NCBI RefSeq assembly: GCF_013407835.1 | Contig: NZ_JACCBI010000001.1 | Location: 62,001-126,000, forward strand | From: Agromyces atrinae | Lineage (GTDB): Bacteria > Actinomycetota > Actinomycetes > Actinomycetales > Microbacteriaceae | Direction of reading: 5' to 3' | Length of the DNA: 64,000 bases | Part shown: positions 37,028 to 46,220 of the stretch, piece after piece | Layout of the letters: every line of letters starts with the position of its first letter | How positions within the stretch are numbered: position 1 is the stretch's first letter | Made by a program: the position numbers and the translations under genes | Notes under the pieces: generated by a model | Told to the model about the DNA's origin: nothing | What the model saw: the letters and a program-made list of their open reading frames with translations, nothing else | Databases searched by the model: none

Positions 37028-39649
37028 CTACGACGCGGGCCGGAGCTGCAGCGTGTTGACCGCGGCCTCCTGCACCGCGTCGAGCGTGTAGGGCCAGGCG
37101 CGCGTCTCGCCGGCGGCCCACCGATCGGTCTGGTCGGTGTAGTTCGGGTGGAAGGCGTGCCCCGAGGCGCCGGTCAGGTTGATCCACGTCGAGTCGTCGA
37201 AGTCGGCGAGGTCGACGACCATGCGCATCGACGGCACCCAGTCGACGGTGTAGCCCTGGCTCGCGTCCCAGCCGATCGCGTTGACGATCGCCGAGCCGCC
37301 GCCGAGCTCCCACGGGCCGCGGTTGAAGAGCCACTCGACGGGGGCGATGCCCGATTCGCCGAAGGAGCCGTTCGTGATGGTGAGGGTGTGCAGCCGGCCC
37401 CAGCGCCAGGAGTCGGAGTCGCCGCCCATGAGGTCGACTCCCTCCGACCACGCAGCATCGAGCGCCGACGCGAGCATCGCGTCTCGGCCCGCGACGCCGA
37501 GCTTCTCGTTCGTCCAGTACGGAGAATCGGGCTGGTCGAGAAGCTCGTCGACGACGCGGAACCAGCGATCGCCGCCGACGGGCGCGGTGCCGTCGGGGAG
37601 GTCGGCGAACATGCCGTCGAGGAGTGCGCGCCAGAACATGGCGAAGTAGGCCGCCTCCGCGCTGTCGGCATCGGCCCGGTGGTCCCAACCGTCGAGGAGG
37701 GCGAGACCCTTCGCCGCATCGCCGTCGACGTCGAGCTCGGCGAACACGGTGCTGAAGCGCGCGGCATTGGCATCGAACGTGTCGGACTGGATCGCCGACA
37801 TCATCTCGCTCGTGATCGGCTCGCCCGCATCGATGTGCTCACGAAGGCGCAGGTCGATCTGCTGAGCGCGGTAGCCGAGGTCCCAGTCGGCGGTCAGGAA
37901 CGGACGGCGGTCCTGCTCGACGGCGTTGTTCGCCGTCACGATGTAGCCGGCGGGCGGGTTGAACAGCCTCGGCATGGCATCGAAGGGCACCGTGCCCGAC
38001 CAGCCGTTCGCGCTCGTCCAGCCGGGCAGCGGAACGGTTCCGTCCCCGCTCTTCCGCACCGGCACCGTGCCGGGCGCCTGGTAGCCGATGTTGCCCGCCG
38101 TGTCGGCATAGACGAGGTTCTGTGACGGTACCTCGAAGAGTTCGGCCGCCGCGCGGAACTGATCCCAGTTCGCGGAGCGGTTCATCGCGAAGATCGCCTC
38201 GGGGGTACGACCCGGACTCAGCGCCGTCCACTGCAGCGACAGTTCGTACTCGCCCTCGGGCAGTCCCGCCGCCGCGGGGTAGCCGGACGCGACCTCGCCG
38301 AACGTGTCGGTGAGTCCCGTGACGAGGGGGCCGCGCTCGGTCGCGCGGATCTCGATCTGCACGGGGTCGCCGCCCGCGACGGCGATCGTCTCCTCGCGGA
38401 TGTCGAGGGGGCGCGTCACTCCGTCGAGCTCGTACTCCGTGCCGGCGACCTTCTCGATGTAGAGGTCAGCGACGTCGGGCCCGAGGTTCGTGAACCCCCA
38501 CGACACCGTCGCGTTGTGTCCGATGACGATCCCCGGCATACCCGAGAAGGAATATCCCGCGACCTCCCACGGGCACTCGGCGCTCACGGTCTGGCAGCGG
38601 AGCCCCATCTGGTACCAGATCGAGGGCATCGCCGGGCCGAGGTGCGGATCGTTCGCGAGGAGGGGCAGGCCCGTGTCGGTGAGTTCGCCGCCCACGACCC
38701 ACGAGTTCGAGCCGATCTCGCCGCCCGCCGGCCCGAGGAGTTCGGGAAGGGCGTCGAGGCTCGCGCGCAGCGACTCGAGAGCGGATGACGCGGCAGCGGG
38801 GGCCGCGGGAGCGGATGATGCGAGTGCATCGTCGCCGTCATCCGTCGTCGCGTCGAGAGAACCCCGCGCGTCGGCATCCGTCTCGCCCGTCTCGCCCGTC
38901 TGGGCCGCCGCGCCGCCCGGCGGGATGAGCGAGCCGCCGACGATCGTCGGCTGAGCGTCGAAGTCGTAGCCGGGGTGGAGCTGGGCGACCTCCTCCGCGG
39001 GCAGCTCGGTCGCGAGGAGCGCGCGGTCGATCTCGTCCTCGAGGTTCGAGCGGAGGTCCCACGCCATGGCCTTGAGCCACGCGATCGAATCGACCGGAGT
39101 CCAGGGTTCGGGCTCGTAGCCCGCGTTCTGGAGGCCCAAGACGGCGTATTCGAGAGAGAGGTCGGCTCCCGAGCGCGAGTCGAGGTACGCGTTCACCCCG
39201 GCTGCGTACGCCTCGTAGTACTCGCGCGATTCGTCGCTCATCTTCTCCCACTCGAGCTCGGCGACGGCACGCCAGCCGAGGGTGCGGATGAAGGTGTCAG
39301 TGCCGACCTGCGACTCGCCGAAGAGCTCCGACAGGCGCCCCGCCGTCACGTAACGGCGGAAGTCCATCTCCCAGAAGCGATCCTGCGCGTGCACGTAGCC
39401 CTGGGCGAAGAAGAGGTCGTCGGATGTCTCGGCGACGAGCTGCGGGATTCCGGCGTCGTCACGGTAGACCGTCACGGCCCGACCGAGACCCGGAACCTCG
39501 ATGCGGCCCGAGGTCTCGGGGAACGAGCGCTGCACCGTCCACCAGCCGATGCCGACGGCGACGAGCGCGAGGACGAGCACCGTGACGAGGAGCCCCACGA
39601 GGAACTTGAGTGCGCTGTGCCGCCGGGTGCGCGGAGAGTCGGTGCCCAT
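37028..39649 (-). CDS. Penicillin acylase-family N-terminal nucleophile amidase
   Basis: 873-residue Ntn hydrolase precursor that should self-cleave before Ser314 (GSNSWVVGG), which becomes the catalytic N-terminus of the beta subunit. A membrane anchor at residues about 12-35 (FLVGLLVTVLVLALVAVGIG) places it outside the cytoplasmic membrane. Alpha-subunit marks include FAQGYVHAQDRFWEMDF. Just before the cleavage site there is an unusual insertion of about 50 residues rich in Thr, Ala, Asp and Ser (residues about 240-295), probably a flexible linker removed on maturation. Substrates may be beta-lactams, acyl-homoserine lactones or other amides. Shine-Dalgarno AAGGAG precedes the ATG. Confidence 0.92.
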   Translation of the reverse strand: MGTDSPRTRRHSALKFLVGLLVTVLVLALVAVGIGWWTVQRSFPETSGRIEVPGLGRAVTVYRDDAGIPQLVAETSDDLFFAQGYVHAQDRFWEMDFRRYVTAGRLSELFGESQVGTDTFIRTLGWRAVAELEWEKMSDESREYYEAYAAGVNAYLDSRSGADLSLEYAVLGLQNAGYEPEPWTPVDSIAWLKAMAWDLRSNLEDEIDRALLATELPAEEVAQLHPGYDFDAQPTIVGGSLIPPGGAAAQTGETGETDADARGSLDATTDDGDDALASSAPAAPAAASSALESLRASLDALPELLGPAGGEIGSNSWVVGGELTDTGLPLLANDPHLGPAMPSIWYQMGLRCQTVSAECPWEVAGYSFSGMPGIVIGHNATVSWGFTNLGPDVADLYIEKVAGTEYELDGVTRPLDIREETIAVAGGDPVQIEIRATERGPLVTGLTDTFGEVASGYPAAAGLPEGEYELSLQWTALSPGRTPEAIFAMNRSANWDQFRAAAELFEVPSQNLVYADTAGNIGYQAPGTVPVRKSGDGTVPLPGWTSANGWSGTVPFDAMPRLFNPPAGYIVTANNAVEQDRRPFLTADWDLGYRAQQIDLRLREHIDAGEPITSEMMSAIQSDTFDANAARFSTVFAELDVDGDAAKGLALLDGWDHRADADSAEAAYFAMFWRALLDGMFADLPDGTAPVGGDRWFRVVDELLDQPDSPYWTNEKLGVAGRDAMLASALDAAWSEGVDLMGGDSDSWRWGRLHTLTITNGSFGESGIAPVEWLFNRGPWELGGGSAIVNAIGWDASQGYTVDWVPSMRMVVDLADFDDSTWINLTGASGHAFHPNYTDQTDRWAAGETRAWPYTLDAVQEAAVNTLQLRPAS

Positions 39650-39673
39650 CTCACTCCTTCGTGATCGTCGTGA

Positions 39674-39694
39674 GGCCCGCCGGGTGCGCGGGCC
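39674..39694 (-). terminator. Possible hairpin terminator after dapD
   Basis: GGCCCGC / GCGGGCC with a 7-nt loop, no T-run. It lies between dapD and the penicillin acylase start on the same strand. Confidence 0.45.
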
Positions 39695-39740
39695 CGATGC
39701 GGGTCGCGCCTACTGTAACCCGCGACGCCGACGTGACCGC

Positions 39741-40688
39741 TCAGGCGTGCAGGTCGGCGTTGAGCGTGATGCCCGATCCCGTGCGCGAGAGCGCCTCGAC
39801 GGCGCCCGAGATCGAGTTGCGACGGAACAGCAGGTTCGGCACGCCCGACAGCTCGCGTGCCTTGACGGCGCGCGATTCTCCGTCGCCGACGAGCACGACC
39901 TTGGTGCCCGCTGTGACGTAGAGGCCGGCTTCGACGACCGAGTCGTCGCCGATCGAGATGCCGACGCCCGCGTTCGCGCCGAGGAGCGCACGCTCGCCGA
40001 TGACGACCTTCTCGGTTCCACCGCCGGAGAGGGTGCCCATGATCGACGCGCCACCGCCGATGTCGCTGCCGTCGCCGACGACGACGCCCTGCGAGATACG
40101 TCCCTCGACCATCGAGGTGCCGAGAGTGCCGGCGTTGAAGTTCACGAAGCCCTCGTGCATGACGGTCGTGCCCGGCGCGAGGTGCGCTCCGAGTCGCACG
40201 CGCGAGGCATCCGCGATACGGACGCGCTCGGCGGGCACGACGAAGTCGAGGAGGCGCGGGAACTTGTCGATTCCCGTCGCGTGGATGCCCGAGCGCTGGA
40301 GCGCGGGGCGCAGTCGCGCGAAGTCGTCGGGGTGCACGGCGCCCGCGTTCGTCCACACGACGTTCGGGAGGTGCCCGAAGATGCCGTCGAGGTTGATCGA
40401 GTTGGGCTCGACGAGCAGGTGCGAGAGCAGGTGCAGGCGGAGGTACGCGTCGCTCGTGCCGGCGGGGGCGGCGTCGAGATCGATCTCGACGGTGACGACC
40501 TCGACCGTGACGGCACGGCGCTCGTCGGGGCCGGCTCCGTCATCGAGGGAGGATGCCGCGAGCCACGGCTCAGCGGGAGCGCTGCCGAGTGCGGGGGAGG
40601 GGAACCACGTGTCGAGCACGGTTCCGCCGGCGGAGACGGTGGCCAGTCCGGAGCCCCACGCGGGGCGGCTGAGAGAGGTCGAAGGCAT
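39741..40688 (-). CDS. dapD: Tetrahydrodipicolinate N-succinyltransferase
   Basis: Transfers succinyl from succinyl-CoA to tetrahydrodipicolinate in the succinylase branch of lysine/diaminopimelate synthesis, cytosolic. 315 residues of the actinobacterial DapD type. The C-terminal half is a left-handed beta-helix of hexapeptide repeats ([20 protein letters not shown] as one clear run). [16 protein letters not shown] and [17 protein letters not shown] are typical of the actinobacterial N-terminus. TACTCT lies 6 nt before the ATG. It is divergent from dapE, the next but one enzyme of the pathway, with 62 bp between the starts. Confidence 0.93.
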   Translation of the reverse strand: MPSTSLSRPAWGSGLATVSAGGTVLDTWFPSPALGSAPAEPWLAASSLDDGAGPDERRAVTVEVVTVEIDLDAAPAGTSDAYLRLHLLSHLLVEPNSINLDGIFGHLPNVVWTNAGAVHPDDFARLRPALQRSGIHATGIDKFPRLLDFVVPAERVRIADASRVRLGAHLAPGTTVMHEGFVNFNAGTLGTSMVEGRISQGVVVGDGSDIGGGASIMGTLSGGGTEKVVIGERALLGANAGVGISIGDDSVVEAGLYVTAGTKVVLVGDGESRAVKARELSGVPNLLFRRNSISGAVEALSRTGSGITLNADLHA

Positions 40689-40694
40689 GCGTCC

Positions 40695-40700
40695 AGAGTA
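40695..40700 (-). promoter_or_regulatory. -10 hexamer of leaderless dapD transcript
   Basis: TACTCT on the minus strand, 6 nt before the ATG at 40688. Confidence 0.5.
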
Positions 40701-40738
40701 TCGGGAGCGGGCGACGTGGCCGGCCTCCGCGTCATCCG

Positions 40739-40744
40739 TAGACT
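40739..40744 (+). promoter_or_regulatory. -10 hexamer of leaderless dapE transcript
   Basis: TAGACT, 6 nt before the ATG at 40751. It forms a back-to-back pair with the dapD promoter. Confidence 0.5.
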
Positions 40745-40750
40745 GGGCGG

Positions 40751-41845
40751 ATGACCGAGCCGACCGCGCCCGCCCTCGATCTCTCCCTCGACTCCGTGGC
40801 GTTGACCGCCGCGGTGTGCGACTTCCCCTCGGTCTCCGGCGACGAGGCCGCTCTCGCCGATGCGATCGTCGCCGCCCTCGACGGGCTCGACCACCTCGAG
40901 ATCATCCGCGACGGCGACACGGTCGTCGCCCGCACGAATCTCGGTCGTGAGCGCCGTGTCGTGATCGCCGGTCACATCGATACCGTCCCGATCAACGCGA
41001 ACCTCCCGACGCGGTACGAGACCGAGGACGGCGTCCGTTACCTGTGGGGCCGCGGAACCGTCGATATGAAGGGCGGCCTCGCCGTCCAGCTGAAGCTCGC
41101 CGCCGAACTCACCGACCCCGTCGTCGACATCACCTGGATGTGGTACGACCACGAGGAGGTCTCCGCCGACCTCAACGGCCTCGGCCGCCTCGCCGCGAAT
41201 CGCCCCGACCTCTTCGCGGGCGACTTCGCGATCCTCGGCGAGCCCTCGAACGGTCAGGTCGAGGGCGGCTGCAACGGCAACGTGCGCGTCGAGCTCCGCG
41301 CCTACGGCACTCGCGCGCACTCCGCACGGGCGTGGGTCGGCGACAACGCGATCCACAAGGTCGCGCCGATCCTCGAGCGCCTCGCCGCGTACGAGCCGCA
41401 GACCGTCGAGGTCGAGGGACTCGACTACCGCGAGAGTCTCTCCGCCGTCGGCATCTCGGGAGGGATCGCCGGCAACGTCATCCCCGACGAGGCCATGGTG
41501 CACGTGAACTACCGCTTCGCCCCGTCCAAGTCGGTCGCCGATGCTCTCGACCACCTGAACGAGCTCTTCCCCGAGTACGAGTGCACGGTCGTCGACCGCG
41601 CCGAGGGCGCACGCCCCGGCCTCGACGACCCGCTCGCGCAGCAGTTCGTCGCCGCGGTCGGCGCCGAACCGCGACCGAAGTACGGCTGGACGGACGTCGC
41701 CCGCTTCAGCGCCCTCGGCATCCCCGCCGTGAACTTCGGACCGGGCGACCCGCTCAAGGCCCACGCCGACGACGAGCGCGTCGACGTGCGCCAGATCACG
41801 CACTGCGAGGCGTCCCTCCGCGCCTGGCTCACCGGCGCGGCCTGA
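40751..41845 (+). CDS. dapE: Succinyl-diaminopimelate desuccinylase
   Basis: M20-family zinc peptidase that removes succinate from N-succinyl-LL-diaminopimelate. 364 residues. Metal site and catalytic motifs [34 protein letters not shown] and [17 protein letters not shown] are present, with the lid/dimer domain between. The partner dapD is divergent next door. A leaderless signal lies 6 nt upstream. The glycosyltransferase-like gene starts 5 bp after the stop, so they are probably co-transcribed. Confidence 0.95.
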   Translation: MTEPTAPALDLSLDSVALTAAVCDFPSVSGDEAALADAIVAALDGLDHLEIIRDGDTVVARTNLGRERRVVIAGHIDTVPINANLPTRYETEDGVRYLWGRGTVDMKGGLAVQLKLAAELTDPVVDITWMWYDHEEVSADLNGLGRLAANRPDLFAGDFAILGEPSNGQVEGGCNGNVRVELRAYGTRAHSARAWVGDNAIHKVAPILERLAAYEPQTVEVEGLDYRESLSAVGISGGIAGNVIPDEAMVHVNYRFAPSKSVADALDHLNELFPEYECTVVDRAEGARPGLDDPLAQQFVAAVGAEPRPKYGWTDVARFSALGIPAVNFGPGDPLKAHADDERVDVRQITHCEASLRAWLTGAA

Positions 41846-41850
41846 CGTCC

Positions 41851-43092
41851 ATGACGGTGACGACCCCCGGGCGGGCCTCCCGCCTGCCGTGGTACCGCGC
41901 TCCGTTACCCGCGCGCGCCGTCGCGCGCATCCGCCTCGTGCCGTGGTGGCTCCGTGTACTCGTGGTCTACGTGCTCGCCCGTGCCGTCACGACGGTCTTC
42001 CTGCTCGTGCTCGCGGCCGAACAGCCGACCAACGCGTGGACGGCGGCGAGCCCGAGCTACGCCGAGTTCGCGAACATCTGGGATGCCCGCTGGTACGGCT
42101 TCATCGCCTTCTCGGGCTACCCGTCCGAACTCCCGCTGGATGACACGGGGCACGTCGCCGAGAACGCCTGGGCGTTCATGCCCGTCTACCCCTTCCTCGT
42201 GCGCGCGGTCATGCTCGTCACGTGGTTGCCGTGGGATGTCGCGTCGGTCGTCGTCTCGGTCATCGCCGGCCTCGGTGCGGCCCTCGTCTTCTACCGACTC
42301 ATGTCGCGCGTGCTCGACGCCGACCGGGCGCTGTTCGCGACGGTGCTGTTCTCCGTCGCCCCCGTCGCGCCGATCTTCCAGGTCGGATACGCCGAGTCGC
42401 TGTTCCTGTTCTTCCTGCTCCTCGCGCTCCTGCTTCTCGTCGACCGGCGCTACGGCTGGCTCTTCCCCGTCATCGCGGTCATGTCGTTCACGCGGCCGGG
42501 AGCCCTGCCGCTCGCCCTCGCCCTCGGCCTCCACGTCATCTACCGGTGGTTCACGAGTGAACGTGATCCGTTCCCCGTCCGGGAGCGCATCGCCGCGGCA
42601 TCCGTCACGCTCTTCGCCGGACTCGCGGGAGTCGCGTGGCTCGGGATCGCCGCGATCGCGACCGGATCGCTCACGGCCTACACCGATACGGAGCTCGCCT
42701 GGCGAGCTCCCTACATCGGCCGCGTCGAGCTCATCCCGTTCACCGCCTGGTTCCAGTCGGCGGACTGGTGGCTCGGCCAACCGCTCGGCACGATCGTCGT
42801 GATCGCGCTCATCGTGCTCTTCGGCCTCGCGCTGCTGTCGCCCGCCGTGCGACGGCTCGGCATCGACCTGAGGCTCTGGTTGCTGAGTTACGCGCTCTAC
42901 CTCCTCGCCGTCTTCTTCCCGCAGTCGAGCGTCTTCCGCCTCCTGCTGCCGATGTCGCCGATGCTCGGTGCCCTCGCCGTGCCGCGTGCGCTGCTCTACC
43001 GGGTGGCGGCGGTCGCCGGCTGCATCGTGCTGCAATGGGGATGGCTGCTGCTGTGCTGGCGCATCGACGGAGCCGACTGGACGCCGCCGTGA
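41851..43092 (+). CDS. PIG-V-like membrane mannosyltransferase
   Basis: 413-residue integral membrane protein with about ten helices, resembling the GPI mannosyltransferase 2 (PIG-V) group of GT-C enzymes. The extracytoplasmic first loop carries WDARWYGFIAFSGYP with the acidic residue typical of GT-C catalysis, and FMPVYPFLVRA follows. These enzymes use polyprenyl-phosphate sugars. In actinobacteria they may modify cell-wall glycolipids. It sits in an operon with dapE (5-bp gap), which hints at envelope synthesis. Exact acceptor unknown. Confidence 0.8.
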   Translation: MTVTTPGRASRLPWYRAPLPARAVARIRLVPWWLRVLVVYVLARAVTTVFLLVLAAEQPTNAWTAASPSYAEFANIWDARWYGFIAFSGYPSELPLDDTGHVAENAWAFMPVYPFLVRAVMLVTWLPWDVASVVVSVIAGLGAALVFYRLMSRVLDADRALFATVLFSVAPVAPIFQVGYAESLFLFFLLLALLLLVDRRYGWLFPVIAVMSFTRPGALPLALALGLHVIYRWFTSERDPFPVRERIAAASVTLFAGLAGVAWLGIAAIATGSLTAYTDTELAWRAPYIGRVELIPFTAWFQSADWWLGQPLGTIVVIALIVLFGLALLSPAVRRLGIDLRLWLLSYALYLLAVFFPQSSVFRLLLPMSPMLGALAVPRALLYRVAAVAGCIVLQWGWLLLCWRIDGADWTPP

Positions 43093-43149
43093 TCGTCGTT
43101 CCGCGACCGATTGCGACCGTCGGATTAGCCCACTGGCGCCGACGTGCAG

Positions 43150-43155
43150 GATAAT
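43150..43155 (+). promoter_or_regulatory. -10 element upstream of DUF3117 gene
   Basis: GATAAT, about 30 bp before the ATG. It is followed by a short leader with Shine-Dalgarno AAAGGGGAG. I see no good -35. Confidence 0.4.
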
Positions 43156-43184
43156 AGGGGTGTAAGCCACGAAAGGGGAGCTCA

Positions 43185-43358
43185 ATGGCGGCCATGAAAC
43201 CACGGACCGGAGACGGGCCAATGGAGGCTGTGAAAGAAGGTCGACTCATCATCGTGCGGGTTCCGCTCGAAGGTGGAGGTCGGCTGGTCGTCTCGGTGAA
43301 CGACGCTGAGGCCAAGGAGCTCTACGACGTCCTCGGCGGCGTCGTCAATCCTGCATAG
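43185..43358 (+). CDS. DUF3117 small protein
   Basis: 57-residue protein (MAAMKPRTGDGPMEAVKEGR, then IIVRVPLEGGGRLVV and a C-terminal AEAKELYDVLGGVVNPA). It matches DUF3117, a tiny protein found in nearly all actinobacteria and of unknown role. Shine-Dalgarno AAAGGGGAG (43172-43180) gives the ATG at 43185. It has its own terminator. In mycobacteria the DUF3117 gene lies in the same broad region as dapD, dapE, the O-methyltransferase, tatB and mrp, as it does here. Confidence 0.9.
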   Translation: MAAMKPRTGDGPMEAVKEGRLIIVRVPLEGGGRLVVSVNDAEAKELYDVLGGVVNPA

Positions 43359-43373
43359 ATCTGTCGTTCGATG

Positions 43374-43399
43374 AGGGGTCGCGGTTCGCCGCGGCCCCT
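43374..43399 (+). terminator. Hairpin with TTCG tetraloop after DUF3117
   Basis: AGGGGTCGCGG-TTCG-CCGCGGCCCCT, an 11-bp stem with one wobble and an exceptionally stable UUCG loop closed by C-G-G/C-C-G pairs, followed by TCGTC. Confidence 0.8.
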
Positions 43400-43427
43400 T
43401 CGTCGTACCCGGCGCCGTGCGGCCGGG

Positions 43428-44060
43428 TCAGATGCCGCGCTTGACGATCTGAAGCAGGCCGTCGCCGACGGGCGAGATCGCGGTGACGACCGCGTGCGAC
43501 GCGGCGAGCTCGGAGAAGAGCGAGCGGAAGTCGGCCGCGACGGGCTCGCGGCGCGCGGGGTCGGCGACCCGTCCGCGCCAGAGGGCGTGGGCGACGAGCA
43601 CGATGCCGTCGGGCTTCGCGAGACGCAGACCGTGCTCGACGTACTCGATGGCCGACTGCGGATCGGCGTCGATGAAGACGATGTCGTACGACGACTCGTT
43701 CATGCGCGGCAGCACATCGCCGGCGCGGCCGGCGATGAGACGCACACGGGCCGAGGCGATGCCTGCGTCGTGGAAGTTCGACCGGGCCTGCTGCTGGTAC
43801 TCGGACTCGGTGTCGATCGACGTCAGCTGCGCGTCGCGCGACCCGGAGAGGAGCCAGAGACCGGAGACGCCGACGCCCGTGCCGACCTCGATGATGGATG
43901 ACGCGCGGCTCGCGCGCGCCAGGACGCCGAGCTGCGCACCCGTCGCCGGGGAGACCGGTTCGATACCGAGTTCGATCGACTGGGTCCGTGCACGGATGAT
44001 GGGTTCGGACTCGACGACGGACTCGTCGACGAACTTCCAGTTGAGGTCATGTTCTGACAC
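43428..44060 (-). CDS. Class I SAM-dependent O-methyltransferase
   Basis: 210 residues of the methyltransferase family 3 (catechol/caffeoyl-CoA type fold). SAM-binding EVGTGVGVSGLWLL, LTSIDTESEYQQQAR and DIVFIDADPQSAIEYVE with the metal Asp. GTG start with GGGAG upstream. It lies divergent from tatB. In Mycobacterium tuberculosis the equivalent gene (Rv1220c, from memory) is separated from tatB by sigE, rseA and htrA, which are absent here. Substrate unknown. Confidence 0.88.
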   Translation of the reverse strand: MSEHDLNWKFVDESVVESEPIIRARTQSIELGIEPVSPATGAQLGVLARASRASSIIEVGTGVGVSGLWLLSGSRDAQLTSIDTESEYQQQARSNFHDAGIASARVRLIAGRAGDVLPRMNESSYDIVFIDADPQSAIEYVEHGLRLAKPDGIVLVAHALWRGRVADPARREPVAADFRSLFSELAASHAVVTAISPVGDGLLQIVKRGI

Positions 44061-44134
44061 GATGCGGCTCCCGGTTGGCTTCCGCCTCAGCCTAGAGCTC
44101 GCTGGGCGCGGGGGAGCGTCGCCTCGCCGCAGAC

Positions 44135-44140
44135 TATCCT
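44135..44140 (+). promoter_or_regulatory. -10 hexamer before tatB
   Basis: TATCCT, 6 nt before GTG 44147. The spacer itself is GAAGGA, a Shine-Dalgarno, so leaderless and ordinary initiation cannot be told apart here. Confidence 0.45.
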
Positions 44141-44146
44141 GAAGGA

Positions 44147-44506
44147 GTGTTCGGTCTGACCTTCGAGAAGCTTCTCATCATCGGGGTCATCGCTGTCTTC
44201 TTGCTCGGACCCGACCGTCTGCCGCACTACGCCGCTCAGCTCGGCCGGCTCGTGCGCTCGCTCCGCGACATGGCGAACGGCGCCAAGGACCGCATGCGCG
44301 AAGAGATGGGCCCCGAGTTCGACGACGTCGACTGGCAGAAGCTCGATCCGCGTCAGTACGACCCGCGTCGCATCATCCGTGAAGCGCTCGCCGACGATCC
44401 GTTCGTGGACGCCCCCGTGAAGCCGGTGGTCGGTCGGGCCGCCGTCGGCCCGATCGCCCGTCTCAGTGCCGACGAGCGCGCGCCCTTCGACTCCGAAGCG
44501 ACCTGA
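44147..44506 (+). CDS. tatB: Sec-independent translocase protein TatB
   Basis: 119 residues: one N-terminal membrane helix (FGLTFEKLLIIGVIAVFLLG), the Gly-Pro hinge GPDRLP, an amphipathic helix (LGRLVRSLRDMANGAKDRMR), and an acidic/Pro-rich tail with the actinobacterial MGPEFDDVDWQKLDPRQYDPR signature. It is part of the twin-arginine export receptor with TatC. Convergent with the aldehyde dehydrogenase (18-bp gap). Confidence 0.92.
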   Translation: MFGLTFEKLLIIGVIAVFLLGPDRLPHYAAQLGRLVRSLRDMANGAKDRMREEMGPEFDDVDWQKLDPRQYDPRRIIREALADDPFVDAPVKPVVGRAAVGPIARLSADERAPFDSEAT

Positions 44507-44524
44507 TCGGGCGAGCCCCGCGAT

Positions 44525-46141
44525 TCAGCGGCGGCGGATCGCCTTGAGGCTCCGCAGCAGCGTGATCATGACGGGAACGAGCGGGGGGAACTCGCTTGCC
44601 GTGCGCGGCAGACCGATGAGTCCGGTCGTCGCCGACACGGTGACGGGGTCGACGAAGCGCCGGAGGCCTTCGATTCCGTTCCGGCGGCCGAGGCCCGATT
44701 GCTTGACGCCGCCCATCGGGGCGTCGACGCTTGAGAACGTGCCGCGGTATCCCTCGTTGATGTTGACGCTTCCCGCCTCGAGGGAGTCGGCGACGCGGAG
44801 TCCGCGACTCGTCGACCCCGTGAGCACGGCGGCGTTCAGCCCGAACTCGCTGTCGTTCGCGGCCATGATCGCCTCGGTCTCGTTGCCGACGACGGTGAGG
44901 GAGACGATCGCGCCGAAGGTCTCCTCGGCGTAGCAGAGCATGTCGGGGGTGACACCCGTGAGAACCGTCGGCTCGAAGAAGAACGGTCCGAGGTCGGGGC
45001 GGTGGCGACCGCCGACGAGGACCGTGGCACCCTTCGCGACGGCGTCGTCGAGGTGCGCCTGCACGCGAGCGAGCTGCGCGGGGCCCGCGAGCGAGCCGAA
45101 GTCGTTGGAGTAGTCGAGGTCGGGGCCGAGCGTCGAGCCCTCGAGGCGTTCCACGAGGGCTGCGGCGAACTCGCCCGCGACCGCCTGGTCGACGTAGATG
45201 CGCTCGATCGAGACGCAGAGCTGTCCGAGCGACGAGAAACACGCGTACGCGGCATCCGTCGCCGCCTTCTCGGTGTCGACGTCGTCGAGGACGAGGAGCG
45301 GGTTCTTGCCGCCGAGCTCGAGCGAGACGCCGACGAGCCGGGAGGCGGCCTTCACGGCCACGGTGCGGCCGGTCGCGGTCGAGCCCGTGAAGCAGATGTA
45401 GTCGGCGCGGTCGGTCACTGCGCCGCCGATCTCGGCGCCGTCGCCGGCGACGACGGCCCAGAGGTCGGCGGGAACGCCGGCCTCGATGAAGGCTTCACGC
45501 AGCGCGAGCACGCTCAACGCCCCCTGGTCGTCGGCCTTCTGCACGACGGCGCAGCCCGCGGCGAGCGCGGCGACGACGTCCATCGCGGCGAGGGAGAGCG
45601 GATAGTTCCAGGGCGTGATGACGCCGATGACACCCTTCGGTCGGTAGCGCACGCGGGTCGTGACGACGGTCGGCACGCCTCCGCGACGACGGTGACCGGA
45701 CAGCGCAGACGCCGCGGCGAGGGCGTTGTAGCGCGTGACCGCTGCAGCCTGATAGATCTCCTCGAACGCCTGGCCGCGCGTCTTACCGGTCTCGAACTGC
45801 AGGATGTCGAGCAGTTCCTCCCGCCGATCGAGGAGGAGGTCGTGAGCGCGCAGCAGCACCGCGCGGCGGTGGGCGAAGCCCGATCGGGCCCACCCGATCT
45901 GCGCGAGACGTGCGCGAGAGAAGGCCTCGGCGACATCGGCATCGGTGCTCTGCGGCAGCTCGTGCAGCGTCGCGCCCGTGAGGGGCGTGATGACCCTGCG
46001 CGTGTCGCCGCCGCGCGCGACGATGCTCGCATCGAGGGCCGCGAACCGCGCCGCGTCGGCGTCGTCGGGCCGGGTGGAGATGGCGGGCCGTGCGGAGACG
46101 GTGGGGCTGTCGACCGTGCCGGTCGCGCTTCGGGAGACCAT
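44525..46141 (-). CDS. Aldehyde dehydrogenase (succinate-semialdehyde dehydrogenase, GabD2-like)
   Basis: NAD(P)-dependent aldehyde dehydrogenase, 538 residues. PWNYPLSLAAMDVV, FTGSTATGR (cofactor), LELGGKNPLLV (general base Glu) and the nucleophile Cys in SSLGQLCVSIERI are present, then GYRGTFSSVDAPMGG. It resembles mycobacterial GabD2. A 40-residue N-terminal extension and a hydrophobic/basic C-terminal end (PPLVPVMITLLRSLKAIRRR) may tether it to membranes. TAGACT 6 nt before the ATG. It is divergent from the GPH transporter and S1P-lyase-like pair, so it may oxidise the aldehyde made by that lyase. Confidence 0.9.
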   Translation of the reverse strand: MVSRSATGTVDSPTVSARPAISTRPDDADAARFAALDASIVARGGDTRRVITPLTGATLHELPQSTDADVAEAFSRARLAQIGWARSGFAHRRAVLLRAHDLLLDRREELLDILQFETGKTRGQAFEEIYQAAAVTRYNALAAASALSGHRRRGGVPTVVTTRVRYRPKGVIGVITPWNYPLSLAAMDVVAALAAGCAVVQKADDQGALSVLALREAFIEAGVPADLWAVVAGDGAEIGGAVTDRADYICFTGSTATGRTVAVKAASRLVGVSLELGGKNPLLVLDDVDTEKAATDAAYACFSSLGQLCVSIERIYVDQAVAGEFAAALVERLEGSTLGPDLDYSNDFGSLAGPAQLARVQAHLDDAVAKGATVLVGGRHRPDLGPFFFEPTVLTGVTPDMLCYAEETFGAIVSLTVVGNETEAIMAANDSEFGLNAAVLTGSTSRGLRVADSLEAGSVNINEGYRGTFSSVDAPMGGVKQSGLGRRNGIEGLRRFVDPVTVSATTGLIGLPRTASEFPPLVPVMITLLRSLKAIRRR

Positions 46142-46147
46142 CGCGCC

Positions 46148-46153
46148 AGTCTA
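46148..46153 (-). promoter_or_regulatory. -10 hexamer of leaderless aldehyde dehydrogenase transcript
   Basis: TAGACT on the minus strand, 6 nt before the ATG at 46141. Confidence 0.5.
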
Positions 46154-46207
46154 GGTCAGTTGACCCACTTCTCTTCGAGATTCTCGTGTGAGGCGGCTCG
46201 CGCTCGA

Positions 46208-46213
46208 TACACT
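46208..46213 (+). promoter_or_regulatory. -10 hexamer of leaderless GPH transporter transcript
   Basis: TACACT, 7 nt before ATG 46221. With the aldehyde dehydrogenase hexamer it forms a divergent pair about 55 bp apart. Confidence 0.5.
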
Positions 46214-46220
46214 TCGGCTC

